Below the pieces are notes generated by a model that had not been told where the DNA came from, did not search any database, and saw only the letters and a list, made by a program, of their open reading frames with translations. Positions 24,367 through 33,346 of a stretch of 64,000 bases of DNA are shown one piece after another (positions within the stretch are counted from its first letter, which is position 1; every line of letters starts with the position of its first letter). A program made the translations under genes and the position numbers. Source of the stretch: a bacterium (GTDB taxonomy: Bacteria > Zhuqueibacterota > QNDG01 > JAGLOF01); assembly GCA_016934955.1 (NCBI GenBank), contig JAFGRY010000048.1:1-64000 (forward strand), written 5' to 3'.

Positions 24367-26457
24367 ATGAGTATTCACTTGACGATTGATAATAAAAAGA
24401 TCACCGCCGAAGCGGGTCAGACGGTGCTGCAGGCGGCGCTGGCCAACGGCATCTATATTCCCAATGTATGTTATCACCCGAGCCTGCCGCCGCTTGCCAC
24501 CTGCAGGCTCTGTATTGTAAAGATCGAAGGATTGAGAGGATTCCCCACCTCGTGCAGCACCGAGGCGAAAGAAGGGATGGTCGTTACCACCGATAACGAC
24601 GAGCTCAGAACGATCCGTCAGCGCCTGATCTGGCTGACCCTCAGTGAGCTGCCCCAGGATCAGCCGAAAGACACCCAGCTGATGAAAGTCGTGGAATACT
24701 GCGGAGTGGACACTATTCTGGCCAACTTCGCCCCGAAGGGCAAGGAGCTTCCCGTGCTGGCCGATGAACCGCTGTTCGAGCGGGATATGAGCAAATGTAT
24801 CCTCTGCGGCCGTTGCGTGGCGATCTGTCAGGAAGTGAGAGGTGTGGGAACGCTGGGGTTCGTCAACCGCGGGTATGAGAGCGTGGTTGGCACCGCCTTT
24901 GGAGATACGTTCAGCGAATCCGAATGCAGGTTCTGCGGAGCCTGCGTGGCGGTCTGTCCCTCGGGAGCCATGACGGAGAAAACCCCGGTCGATCCCGCCG
25001 ATCCTGAAAAAGTGCTCGTCCCCTGCCGGTATACCTGTCCGGCCCACATCGATATCCCCCGCTATCTTCAGCTTGCGGAACAGGGTAAGTATCAGGAATC
25101 CCTGGAAGTGATCCGGGAAACCGTGCCGTTTCCCCATTCTCTCGGTCTCGTATGCGATCATCCCTGTGAGGAAGTCTGCCGCAGACACGACCTGGGCGGG
25201 GGGCTCGCAATCAGGGACATTAAACGGTTCGTCGCCGAACGGGATGACAAGAGCTGGCGTGCGAAACTGAATATCCCGCAGGATACTGGGAAAAAAGTGG
25301 CGGTGATCGGCGGCGGGCCCGCGGGCCTCACCGCCGCCTGGTTCCTTCGCTTGAAGGGCCATACGGTGAAAGTGTTCGAAGCGTTGAACAACTGCGGCGG
25401 CATGATGTTCTCGGGGATTCCCCGTTACCGTCTGCCGCTGGATGTGCTGAACAATGAAGTGAAGGAAATAGAGAATATCGGCGTTGAGATCGCAATGGAA
25501 ACCAGGGTGGAAGATCTGGATCCGCTCTTCAAGGACGGGTATGACGCCGTCTTTCTCGCTTTGGGCGCTCCGGTCGGCAGCAGCATGAAAATACCGGGAG
25601 ACGACGACCCCCGGGTCACCGACGGCATCTACGTGCTCAAGGGCGTGAGTCACGGCTGGGATATGGAGCTCACCGGCACCATCGGTGTCGTCGGCGGCGG
25701 AAACGTCGCCATGGATGTGGCCAGAACCGCGCTTCGGGTCGGAGCCGATGAGGTGCATGTACTCTACCGGCGGGCCCGTGAACAGGCGCCGGCTGATCCC
25801 GAGGAGATCGAAGAATCTTACAATGAAGGGGTGAAATTCAATTTTCTCGTCAACCCCGTCAAGGTGACACCGAAGCCCGACCATCTTGAAGTCACCTGTA
25901 TCCGCATGGAGCTGGGTGAACCGGACAGCAGCGGGCGCCGTCGTCCGGTGCCGGTGGAGGGAAGCGAATTCACCATGAACCTGGACAAACTGGTGGTGGC
26001 TATCGGCCAGGATCACGTCGTCCCCGAAGGCTTCGGAATCGAGGTCGACAAGTGGGGCAGTATTCCCGTGGATGAAGAGACGCGCATGACCTCGCGCAAG
26101 GGAGTATTCGCCGGCGGTGATGCGGTTACCGGACCTGCATCGGTCATCAAGGCGATACAGGCCGGACGGCTCGGTGCCAGGGGAATCGACACATACCTGG
26201 GCGGAGACGGAAGAATCGGCCGGGTATTCGTCGAAGAGATGACGGATGCGCCCTGCATCGGGCATGAAGCCGGATTCGCCGGGAAAGAGCGGGCCGAAAG
26301 GGATACGCTGCCGGTATCCGAGCGGCTCAAAGGGTTCCCCCAGGTCGATTTCTGCTTTGAAGAGGACAAGGCGCTGGCCGAATCTTCACGGTGTCTCCGG
26401 TGCCAGCTCCGGCTGAAGATAGCCGAGGCTCCCATGCCCCCGGAGAAAACAAAATAA
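24367..26457 (+). CDS. NuoG-like N-terminus fused to GltD-type FAD/NAD(P)H oxidoreductase
   Basis: 696 residues. N-terminal 2Fe-2S domain (C35, C46, C49, C63) as in NuoG; two 4Fe-4S motifs (CILCGRCVAIC and CRFCGACVAVCP); then a GltD-like part with PCRYTCPAHIDIP and CDHPCEEVCRR cysteines, FAD motif VAVIGGGPAGLTAAWFL, NAD(P)H motif IGVVGGGNVAMDVART and terminal FAGGDAVTGPASVIKA. The C-terminus carries SSRCLRCQL. The flavin/NAD(P)H part resembles NfnB/GltD. It takes the place where a bifurcating hydrogenase would have its catalytic subunit, so it is likely the third subunit of a NAD(H)/ferredoxin-linked complex with the two preceding proteins. Partner acceptor unknown. Confidence 0.88.
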   Translation: MSIHLTIDNKKITAEAGQTVLQAALANGIYIPNVCYHPSLPPLATCRLCIVKIEGLRGFPTSCSTEAKEGMVVTTDNDELRTIRQRLIWLTLSELPQDQPKDTQLMKVVEYCGVDTILANFAPKGKELPVLADEPLFERDMSKCILCGRCVAICQEVRGVGTLGFVNRGYESVVGTAFGDTFSESECRFCGACVAVCPSGAMTEKTPVDPADPEKVLVPCRYTCPAHIDIPRYLQLAEQGKYQESLEVIRETVPFPHSLGLVCDHPCEEVCRRHDLGGGLAIRDIKRFVAERDDKSWRAKLNIPQDTGKKVAVIGGGPAGLTAAWFLRLKGHTVKVFEALNNCGGMMFSGIPRYRLPLDVLNNEVKEIENIGVEIAMETRVEDLDPLFKDGYDAVFLALGAPVGSSMKIPGDDDPRVTDGIYVLKGVSHGWDMELTGTIGVVGGGNVAMDVARTALRVGADEVHVLYRRAREQAPADPEEIEESYNEGVKFNFLVNPVKVTPKPDHLEVTCIRMELGEPDSSGRRRPVPVEGSEFTMNLDKLVVAIGQDHVVPEGFGIEVDKWGSIPVDEETRMTSRKGVFAGGDAVTGPASVIKAIQAGRLGARGIDTYLGGDGRIGRVFVEEMTDAPCIGHEAGFAGKERAERDTLPVSERLKGFPQVDFCFEEDKALAESSRCLRCQLRLKIAEAPMPPEKTK

Positions 26458-26465
26458 CTTTTGAC

Positions 26466-26494
26466 TTGATTTCGTATTGAGAAATCACTAAATT
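26466..26494 (+). promoter_or_regulatory. candidate sigma70-type promoter of the yceD-rpmF-fab operon
   Basis: TTGATT (26466-26471), 17-base spacer, TAAATT (26489-26494), in the 47-base AT-rich gap after the preceding gene. The predicted start would lie only a few bases before the ATG at 26505, and no Shine-Dalgarno is seen, so the first message could be nearly leaderless. Confidence 0.5.
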
Positions 26495-26504
26495 TACTGA
26501 CTTG

Positions 26505-27026
26505 ATGCGGAGAAAAACGGTAGCGATACCCTTTACCTCGCTCAATGAGGGAAGGGTATCGTTTCATTTTGATTGGCATCCTGAAAGCACCGGTATGTCT
26601 CAAATCGCCGAGATCCCGGAGCCGCTGAATGTTGATGCCAGGGTAACCGTTCTGGAAGACGGATACCTTGTCAGAGTCTTCCTGTCGGGAAAGGTCGGGC
26701 TCGTCTGCTGCCGTTGCGGAGGCGGATTTCTCGCAGCCGTGAGCGGGGAGGTCGACACGTTTCACACGACCGACAGGACACAGCTGGACGGTGAGGAAGA
26801 TGGAGAGGTGCGGCTGATCGATCCGCGGCAGGAGGCCCTTGACATCACGCCGGATGCGGTCGATATTCTGGTCCTCTCCGTTTCAGCGAAGCCTCTTTGC
26901 AGTGAAGACTGCAAAGGTCTGTGCCCCCACTGCGGCACCGACCTCAACAAAGAATCATGCGCCTGCAGCCGGGAACAGACGGATCCCCGCTGGGATGCGC
27001 TAAAACAGATCACGTTTGACGAGTGA
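26505..27026 (+). CDS. yceD: DUF177 (YceD-like) protein
   Basis: 173 residues of the YceD/DUF177 family, with CCRCGGGF in the middle and the C-terminal CSEDCKGLCPHCGTDLN cysteine pattern. The family is almost always encoded directly before rpmF and has been tied to 23S rRNA/50S accumulation in other bacteria. Start ATG at 26505; the upstream TTG is not needed. An inverted repeat in the coding sequence (26895-26916) can form a 9-bp hairpin. Confidence 0.9.
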   Translation: MRRKTVAIPFTSLNEGRVSFHFDWHPESTGMSQIAEIPEPLNVDARVTVLEDGYLVRVFLSGKVGLVCCRCGGGFLAAVSGEVDTFHTTDRTQLDGEEDGEVRLIDPRQEALDITPDAVDILVLSVSAKPLCSEDCKGLCPHCGTDLNKESCACSREQTDPRWDALKQITFDE

Positions 27027-27044
27027 TGGGAATAAGGAAATTCT

Positions 27045-27227
27045 ATGCCGTTACCAAAGCGAAAAATATCAAAATCTAGGCGTGACAAGAGAAGAACGCA
27101 TCAAAAGCTCGACGCCGTGAACGTCAGCGAATGCTCTCACTGTCACCAGCCTAAATTGCCCCACCGGGCATGCCCGAACTGCGGTTACTATGACGGACGT
27201 CTGGTCGCGGTTCCCAAAGAGCGTTAG
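27045..27227 (+). CDS. rpmF: 50S ribosomal protein L32
   Basis: 60 residues with the basic N-terminus PLPKRKISKSRRDKRRTH and a four-cysteine zinc ribbon (CSHCHQPKLPHRACPNC). Position between yceD and plsX is the classic arrangement. The four-cysteine form is the zinc-binding paralogue type. AAGGAA lies upstream of the ATG. Confidence 0.97.
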   Translation: MPLPKRKISKSRRDKRRTHQKLDAVNVSECSHCHQPKLPHRACPNCGYYDGRLVAVPKER

Positions 27228-27236
27228 GAACAGGGG

Positions 27237-28259
27237 ATGATCAAAATAGCGGTAGATGCGATGGGTGGCGACAATGCGCCGGAAGCGATTGTCAGCGGCG
27301 CAATTGAAGCCGCCCGCAGATCCAACGATCGCTATGAAATAGTCCTGGTCGGAGACACTGCAGCCATTCAGCAGGAAATGGAGCAGCATCATTTCATCAA
27401 GGATCTGGCGATTTCCATCGTGCATGCTTCCCAGCAGGTCGGTATGGGTGAAGCACCCTCAACCACACTGCGCAAGAAGCCCGATTCATCCATTGCCGTG
27501 GCGCTCGATCTCCACAAAAACAGCGAAGTTGACGCCGTTGTCAGTGCCGGCAACACCGGTGCCGTTATGGCGTCGTCACTGCTGAAACTGCGTACCGTCG
27601 AAGGGGTGCAGCGGCCGGCCATCGGTTCGTTCATGCCGAATGAACACGGGGTCTGTCTCGTCCTCGACGTCGGCTCGAATGTGGACTGCAAACCCGAGCA
27701 CCTGCTGCAGTTCGGGATGATGGGATCGCTGTTTATGGATCACATCATGAATGTCCAGAACCCCACGGTCGGCCTGCTGAATATAGGAGAAGAGTCTTCC
27801 AAGGGGACCGACGCGGTACAGCAGGCGTATTCGCTGCTGGAAAACAGTACGCTGAATTTCAGCGGCAATGTGGAAGGACGTGATATTCTCAAGGGCAGAA
27901 CGGATGTAGTCGTCTGTGACGGTTTTGTCGGGAATGTGCTTCTCAAATTCGGGGAAAGTCTCGCCAGTATGATCTCGACCACCATGAAGCGCACGATCCG
28001 GGGGAATCTTCCGGGGACGCTCGGCATGTACCTTATCCGACCCAGCCTGAGAAAACTGTTTAAATTATTCGATTATCAGGAATACGGCGGTGCCCCGCTT
28101 CTCGGGATCAAGGGAAATGTAATTATTTCACACGGCAGTTCCGGTCCCAGGGCGATAAAAAATGCCGTTGAAGAAGCATGGAAAATGGCGACCAGTAAAG
28201 TGACAAAACATATCGAAACGCAGCTCCAGCAGCTCAAAGGGGGGAAAACAGGTGTCTGA
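27237..28259 (+). CDS. plsX: phosphate acyltransferase PlsX
   Basis: 340 residues beginning IKIAVDAMGGDNAPEAIVSGA, with SAGNTGAVMASSL and VCDGFVGNVLLK, all PlsX hallmarks. It makes acyl-phosphate from acyl-ACP for membrane lipid synthesis. Nine bases after rpmF; overlaps fabH by eight bases. Confidence 0.97.
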   Translation: MIKIAVDAMGGDNAPEAIVSGAIEAARRSNDRYEIVLVGDTAAIQQEMEQHHFIKDLAISIVHASQQVGMGEAPSTTLRKKPDSSIAVALDLHKNSEVDAVVSAGNTGAVMASSLLKLRTVEGVQRPAIGSFMPNEHGVCLVLDVGSNVDCKPEHLLQFGMMGSLFMDHIMNVQNPTVGLLNIGEESSKGTDAVQQAYSLLENSTLNFSGNVEGRDILKGRTDVVVCDGFVGNVLLKFGESLASMISTTMKRTIRGNLPGTLGMYLIRPSLRKLFKLFDYQEYGGAPLLGIKGNVIISHGSSGPRAIKNAVEEAWKMATSKVTKHIETQLQQLKGGKTGV

Positions 28260-29241
28260 ACGAACTGCAGCGATGATTCTGGGGACAGGTTCCGAAGTAT
28301 CCGGCAGGGTGCTGACGAATGCCGATCTTGAAAAAATGGTCGATACATCCGATCAGTGGATTCGTGAGCGCACCGGTATTGAGCGGCGGCATATTCTCGA
28401 GGAAGGCAAAGCGACATCGGACCTCGCGGCAGGTGCAGGACTCAAAGCCATAGAGGATGCCGGCCTGACACCGGAGGATATCGATCTGATCATCATCGCA
28501 ACAATCACTCCGGACACCTCGTTTCCGTCAACCGGCTGCCGGGTTCAGACAAAGATCGGCGCGGACAACGCCGCCGCAATGGATATTTCAGCGGCCTGTT
28601 CCGGATTCATCTACGGGCTGTCACTGGCAAACGCAATGATCGCCAACGGGCAGGTCCGGTACGTGCTGGTCGCCGGTGCCGAAGTGCTGTCCCGCATCAC
28701 CGACTGGGAAGACCGGGGCACCTGCGTACTGTTCGGTGACGGGGCCGGGGCCGCGGTTCTGGGACCATCTGACGGCAAAAAAGGCATTCTCTCAACATAT
28801 ATAAAAAGTGACGGCAAGCTCGGGCACCTGCTGGAGCTGCCGGGCGGAGGATCACTCAATCCCGCCACGGAAGAGACGGTCAGACAGCGGCTGCACTATA
28901 TTAAAATGGAAGGCGGCGACATTTACAAGCACGCCGTTCGCTCGATGAAGGAGGCCGCGATCGAAGGACTCAAGCGCGCACACTGCAAGCCCGAAGAACT
29001 GGATCTGCTGATCACTCATCAGGCCAATATCCGGATCATCGAAGCCCTGCAGGCCCGTCTCAAAACTCCCGATGAAAAAGTTTTTATCAATATTCAGGAA
29101 TACGGCAACACTTCAGCCGCATCCATTCCCATTGCCATGGATCAGGCACGACGGGAAGGACGCCTCAAAGACGGGCACAAATGTCTGCTCTCCGCCTTCG
29201 GCGGAGGGTTCACCTGGGGTTCTGCGCTGATTCAATTTTGA
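28252..29241 (+). CDS. fabH: 3-oxoacyl-ACP synthase III
   Basis: 329 residues. Catalytic triad visible: C116 in ISAACSGF, His in THQAN, and Asn in YGNTSAAS. Starts fatty acid chains by condensing an acyl-CoA with malonyl-ACP. GTG start at 28252 with AAAGGGGGG-type purine tract upstream, inside the end of plsX. Confidence 0.97.
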   Translation: MSERTAAMILGTGSEVSGRVLTNADLEKMVDTSDQWIRERTGIERRHILEEGKATSDLAAGAGLKAIEDAGLTPEDIDLIIIATITPDTSFPSTGCRVQTKIGADNAAAMDISAACSGFIYGLSLANAMIANGQVRYVLVAGAEVLSRITDWEDRGTCVLFGDGAGAAVLGPSDGKKGILSTYIKSDGKLGHLLELPGGGSLNPATEETVRQRLHYIKMEGGDIYKHAVRSMKEAAIEGLKRAHCKPEELDLLITHQANIRIIEALQARLKTPDEKVFINIQEYGNTSAASIPIAMDQARREGRLKDGHKCLLSAFGGGFTWGSALIQF

Positions 29242-29254
29242 TCCGGAGATTCGT

Positions 29255-30172
29255 GTGAGCAAGACTGCCTTTTTATTTCCCGGTCAGGGATCACAGTACG
29301 TTGGCATGGGACGGGACCTGTATGAAGCGTCGGATCTGGCCAGATCCCTCTATGACAGCGCCGCCCGCATCCTTGCATTCGACATTGCCGACATCTCCTT
29401 CAACGGTCCGGAAGAGCGGCTGAAGCAGACCATGTACACGCAGCCGGCCCTCTATGTGCACAGTTATATCCTCTCACGTATGCTCAGGGAGAAGGGGCTC
29501 GAACCCGATATGGCCGCCGGCCACAGCCTCGGAGAATATTCCGCCTACGCCTGTACGGGCGCCTTTACCTTTGAGGAAGGGCTTGCCCTGGTCCGTGAGC
29601 GGGGGCGGCTGATGCAGGAAGCGGGTGAACGCACACCCGGTGGTATGGCCGCGATCATTGGATTGAATACGCAGCAGGTCCTGGACATCTGTGCACAGGC
29701 TTCCTCCGCGGGTATTGTGCAGCCTGCCAATTTCAATTCTCCGATCCAGGTGGTTGTTTCAGGCTCAAACGAAGGGGTTGCAGAAGCGGTGCGGCTGGCG
29801 AAAGAAGCGGGGGCGAAACGCGCCCTGCCGCTGCCGGTGAGCGGCGCTTTTCATTCACCGCTCATGGAGTATGCGGTGGAAGAGTTCGGCGGGAAGCTCG
29901 CCGCGACTGAGATTAAAAAATCCGGGATACCGGTGTACACGAATGTCAGTGCCCGGCCCGCCGCCACGGCCGAAGAGACGGCGGCGCTGCTGCACGACCA
30001 GCTGACCCATTCCGTCCGCTGGGTTGAGACGGTTGAGCAGATGGCGGCCGACGGCATGACCCGGGTCATCGAGGTAGGAGCCGGCAAGGTGCTTTCCGGC
30101 CTTGTCAAGAGAATCGCAGCCGATGTCGAAATCCTGTCCTGCGGAACGATCGAAGATCTCGCTGCCCTGTAA
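29255..30172 (+). CDS. fabD: malonyl-CoA:ACP transacylase
   Basis: 305 residues with FPGQGSQYVGMG at the N-terminus and the nucleophile motif GHSLGEYSAY. Loads malonyl groups on ACP. It begins at GTG 13 bases after fabH (GGAG upstream), and fabG follows after 27 bases. Confidence 0.96.
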   Translation: MSKTAFLFPGQGSQYVGMGRDLYEASDLARSLYDSAARILAFDIADISFNGPEERLKQTMYTQPALYVHSYILSRMLREKGLEPDMAAGHSLGEYSAYACTGAFTFEEGLALVRERGRLMQEAGERTPGGMAAIIGLNTQQVLDICAQASSAGIVQPANFNSPIQVVVSGSNEGVAEAVRLAKEAGAKRALPLPVSGAFHSPLMEYAVEEFGGKLAATEIKKSGIPVYTNVSARPAATAEETAALLHDQLTHSVRWVETVEQMAADGMTRVIEVGAGKVLSGLVKRIAADVEILSCGTIEDLAAL

Positions 30173-30199
30173 TGGTATAAAGGATGAGGTAAAGAACGG

Positions 30200-30937
30200 A
30201 TGGAGTTGTTAACCGGCAAAGTCGCACTGGTGACAGGCAGTGCCAGGGGGATAGGAAAGACAATCGCAGAAGTCCTGGCTGATCTGGGCTGCGCCATCGT
30301 TGTGTCCGATATTGACAAAGAGGGCGCGGAAGCGACAGCCGCATCCCTGAAAACCGATGCCATAGCTGTTCAGGCCGATGTCTCAAATGCCGATGATGTC
30401 GCCGCTCTCGTGGATAAAGCGACGGAACGGTTTGAAAAAATCGACATTCTCGTCAACAATGCAGGCATCACCCGCGACAACCTCCTTATGCGCATGAAAG
30501 AGGAGGACTGGGATCTGGTCCTGAAGATCAATCTCAAGGGCGCGTTTCTCTGTACGAAACAGGTGCTGAGGGGAATGATGAGGCAGCGCAGCGGAAAGAT
30601 TATCAATATTGCTTCGGTGGTAGGCGTAATGGGCAATGCGGGCCAGGCCAATTACGCGGCCTCCAAGGCGGGGCTTATCGGCTTTACCAAGAGTGTCGCC
30701 CGGGAGGCGGCTTCGAGAAATATTCAGGTGAACGCCGTGGCTCCGGGATATATAGAGACCGAGATGACCAGTCATCTGCCGAATGAAGTAAAAGAGAATT
30801 TTCTTGCGGATATTCCTTCCGGCAGGGCCGGCAGCGGTGAGGATGTGGCAAAGGTTGTTGCGTTCCTCGCATCGTCGTACGCTGATTACATCACCGGGCA
30901 GACAATACACGTTGACGGCGGCATGTTGATCGCCTGA
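30200..30937 (+). CDS. fabG: 3-oxoacyl-ACP reductase
   Basis: 245-residue short-chain dehydrogenase. Cofactor motif TGSARGIGKTIAE, NNAGITRD, catalytic YAASKAG, and C-terminal ITGQTIHVDGGM. Reduces 3-oxoacyl-ACP with NADPH. Canonical position just before acpP. Confidence 0.96.
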   Translation: MELLTGKVALVTGSARGIGKTIAEVLADLGCAIVVSDIDKEGAEATAASLKTDAIAVQADVSNADDVAALVDKATERFEKIDILVNNAGITRDNLLMRMKEEDWDLVLKINLKGAFLCTKQVLRGMMRQRSGKIINIASVVGVMGNAGQANYAASKAGLIGFTKSVAREAASRNIQVNAVAPGYIETEMTSHLPNEVKENFLADIPSGRAGSGEDVAKVVAFLASSYADYITGQTIHVDGGMLIA

Positions 30938-30986
30938 CAATACACGCGACCACAGAATAACCAATTATTAAAGGAGGTGAGAGGAT

Positions 30987-31220
30987 ATGATTAACCAGGA
31001 AAAATTCAATGAGATCATTGTAGACCGTTTGGGTGTCGATCCCAACGAGATTACTCCCGAGGCTTCTTTTATCGATGATCTGGGTGCCGATTCTCTCGAT
31101 ACGGTTGAACTGATCATGGCTTTCGAGGAAGAGTTCGACATCGAAATTCCGGATGAAGATGCCGAGAAGCTGACCACCGTCGGCAAGGCTCTGGAATACC
31201 TGAAGTCAAAAGCTGAGTAG
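30987..31220 (+). CDS. acpP: acyl carrier protein
   Basis: 77 residues, highly acidic, with phosphopantetheine site Ser36 in [10 protein letters not shown]. Preceded by an excellent ribosome site (AAAGGAGGTGA, nine bases before ATG), stronger than those of its neighbours, and followed at once by a terminator-like hairpin. Both fit the high ACP level cells need. Confidence 0.98.
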   Translation: MINQEKFNEIIVDRLGVDPNEITPEASFIDDLGADSLDTVELIMAFEEEFDIEIPDEDAEKLTTVGKALEYLKSKAE

Positions 31221-31235
31221 AGAAGAATAACCTTC

Positions 31236-31274
31236 GGAGTCCTGCTCTATTTCAGGGTAGGACTCCTTTTTTTT
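31236..31274 (+). terminator. internal terminator/attenuator between acpP and fabF
   Basis: GGAGTCCT (31236-31243) pairs with AGGACTCC (31259-31266) and is followed by eight Ts (31267-31274). It lies 16 bases after the acpP stop, in the middle of the fab operon. Partial read-through would yield more acpP than fabF message. Confidence 0.8.
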
Positions 31275-31289
31275 AGGGAGGCAACGCGT

Positions 31290-32534
31290 ATGCAGGAACG
31301 CCGTATTGTAGTCACTGGAATGGGTGCGGTGACTCCGATTGGAAACGATCTGGCGTCTTTCTGGGAAGGGCTGAAAAACGGCGCCAATGGCATTGGCTTG
31401 GTGACGAAATTTAATACGGAAGATTTCAGCACCAAGATCGGTGCCGAAATCAAGGATTTCGATTTGTCGCAGTTCATCGATCCCAAGGAAGCCAGACGGA
31501 TGGATCCATTTACCCATTACGGCCTGGCCGCCGGCGAGATGGCATTCAGGGATGCCGGCATTGATGATTCGAAAGTTGACCTTGAGCGGGTTGGTGTCAT
31601 TCTCAGTTCCGGTATCGGCGGCATGCATGCGTACCACGAAGATCACACCAAGCTTCTTGAAAAAGGACCCCGCCGGGTGAGCCCGTTTTTCATTCCCATG
31701 CTGATCCCCGATATTCTCGCGGGACATTTCTCGATCGCTCACGGGTATACCGGGCCGAACTACGCGACGGTCTCGGCCTGCGCGTCCAGTTCGCACGCTA
31801 TTGGAGCGGCACTCATGCATCTGCAGCGCGGTGATGCCGATATCATGTTCGCCGGCGGCGCCGAGGGCGTGATCACCGAAATGGCCTTCGCCGGATTCGG
31901 GAATATGAAAGCGATCTCGACCCGTAATGACGACCCGGCTCATGCAAGCCGGCCCTTCGATGCCGAACGGGACGGATTCGTAATCGGTGAAGGCGGTGCC
32001 GTTGTCGTGCTTGAAGAACTCGAGCACGCGAAAAGGAGAGGGGCGACTATTTACGCCGAACTGGCCGGCATATCCTTCACCGCTGACGCGTATCATATCA
32101 CCGCGCCTCATCCGGACGGTCTCGGGGCCTCCCGGGCCATGGCCGAGGCGTGCAGAGAAGCCGGTGTGAATCTCACGGACGTCGATTACATCAACGCCCA
32201 CGGGACGTCAACCCCGTTCAATGATAAAACCGAAACCAAGGCCATAAAAAATACATTCGGGGACCATGCCCGGTCGCTCTGCGTCAGTTCGATCAAATCG
32301 ATGGTCGGCCATCAGCTGGGCGCCTCAGGATCCATGGAATTTATCTCGACGGTGCTGACGGTTAAAGAAAATGTCGTTCCGCCGACTATCAATTATGAAG
32401 TGCCCGATCCCGAGTGTGACCTTGACTACGTGCCCAACACGGCCAGGGAGATGGACGTGAATGTCGCCATTTCAAACTCCTTTGGATTCGGCGGTCATAA
32501 CGTCAGTCTTTGCGTAAAAAAATTCCGGCACTGA
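31290..32534 (+). CDS. fabF: 3-oxoacyl-ACP synthase II
   Basis: 414 residues: RIVVTGMGAVTPIGND start, nucleophile in SACASSSHA, and histidines in NAHGTSTPFND and SMVGHQLGASG. Elongates fatty acyl chains. AGGGAGG ribosome site between the upstream T-run and the ATG. Confidence 0.97.
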   Translation: MQERRIVVTGMGAVTPIGNDLASFWEGLKNGANGIGLVTKFNTEDFSTKIGAEIKDFDLSQFIDPKEARRMDPFTHYGLAAGEMAFRDAGIDDSKVDLERVGVILSSGIGGMHAYHEDHTKLLEKGPRRVSPFFIPMLIPDILAGHFSIAHGYTGPNYATVSACASSSHAIGAALMHLQRGDADIMFAGGAEGVITEMAFAGFGNMKAISTRNDDPAHASRPFDAERDGFVIGEGGAVVVLEELEHAKRRGATIYAELAGISFTADAYHITAPHPDGLGASRAMAEACREAGVNLTDVDYINAHGTSTPFNDKTETKAIKNTFGDHARSLCVSSIKSMVGHQLGASGSMEFISTVLTVKENVVPPTINYEVPDPECDLDYVPNTAREMDVNVAISNSFGFGGHNVSLCVKKFRH

Positions 32535-32547
32535 TGCAGATATTCGT

Positions 32548-33300
32548 ATGAACAGCATGTCCGGTAACCGGATAATCAGACGGTTACGACTATTCATTGG
32601 AGGCAGAAGGGAATCAGGGCGAAGCGATTCCCTTTCTGCTGCCCTGCGCTACACATTCAGGGACCCGCGTCTGCTGCAGCGGGCACTGCGCCACCGGTCC
32701 ATGACCGGTGAGCAGGGAGAATCCTGGGAGTCGAATGAACGCCTGGAATTTCTCGGCGATGCGGTGCTCGGTCTCGTCGTCACTGAACGGCTCTATCAGC
32801 AGTTTCCGACCCATGACGAAGGGGATCTGACGATTCGCAAATCGTTTCTCGTTTGCCGTGAGACGCTGGCTGCCGCCGCCCGGAGGCTGCGGCTCGGCAC
32901 CCATGTGATTCTCAGTCAGGGGGAGGAGAGCTCCGGGGGCAGATACCGGGATTCAATTCTCGCCAATACATTCGAAGCCGTCGTCGGGGCGATATACCTT
33001 GACGGGGGGCTTGCGAAAGCGGCGGCATTCATCGAAACGTTCCTGATCAGCACGACACAAAAACCGTTCAACAAGAAATTTTACAGCAATTACAAGAGCA
33101 GGCTGCTCGAATTTGCCCAGTCCCGGGGATTGGAAGGTCCCAGGTACGAGGTAATCGATACCACGGGACCCGACCATGAGAAAATATTTACCGTGCAGGT
33201 TTCCATTGACGGGAATCCTGTCGGTTCAGGGTGCGGGAGAACGAAAAAGAAGGCGGAACAGGCTGCCGCCCGCGCCGCTCTGGAACAGGTGAACCGTTAG
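32548..33300 (+). CDS. rnc: ribonuclease III
   Basis: 250 residues. RNase III signature NERLEFLGDAVLGLVV, second acidic site in ANTFEAVVGAIYLDGG, and a C-terminal double-strand RNA-binding domain (about 178-248) ending KKKAEQAAARAAL. Cuts rRNA precursors and structured RNAs. Thirteen bases after fabF; no clear ribosome site, so translation may depend on fabF. fabF-rnc linkage is common. Confidence 0.96.
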   Translation: MNSMSGNRIIRRLRLFIGGRRESGRSDSLSAALRYTFRDPRLLQRALRHRSMTGEQGESWESNERLEFLGDAVLGLVVTERLYQQFPTHDEGDLTIRKSFLVCRETLAAAARRLRLGTHVILSQGEESSGGRYRDSILANTFEAVVGAIYLDGGLAKAAAFIETFLISTTQKPFNKKFYSNYKSRLLEFAQSRGLEGPRYEVIDTTGPDHEKIFTVQVSIDGNPVGSGCGRTKKKAEQAAARAALEQVNR

Positions 33301-33346
33301 CGCTGAGCATGATCAGCGCGTACACATTAGATAGGGAGACAGGTAC

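Noticed and set aside
24343-26265. A 640-codon open frame antisense to the NuoG/GltD fusion gene
   Set aside because: It mirrors the codon bias of the real gene, has no family motifs, and the plus-strand protein has many conserved cofactor motifs.
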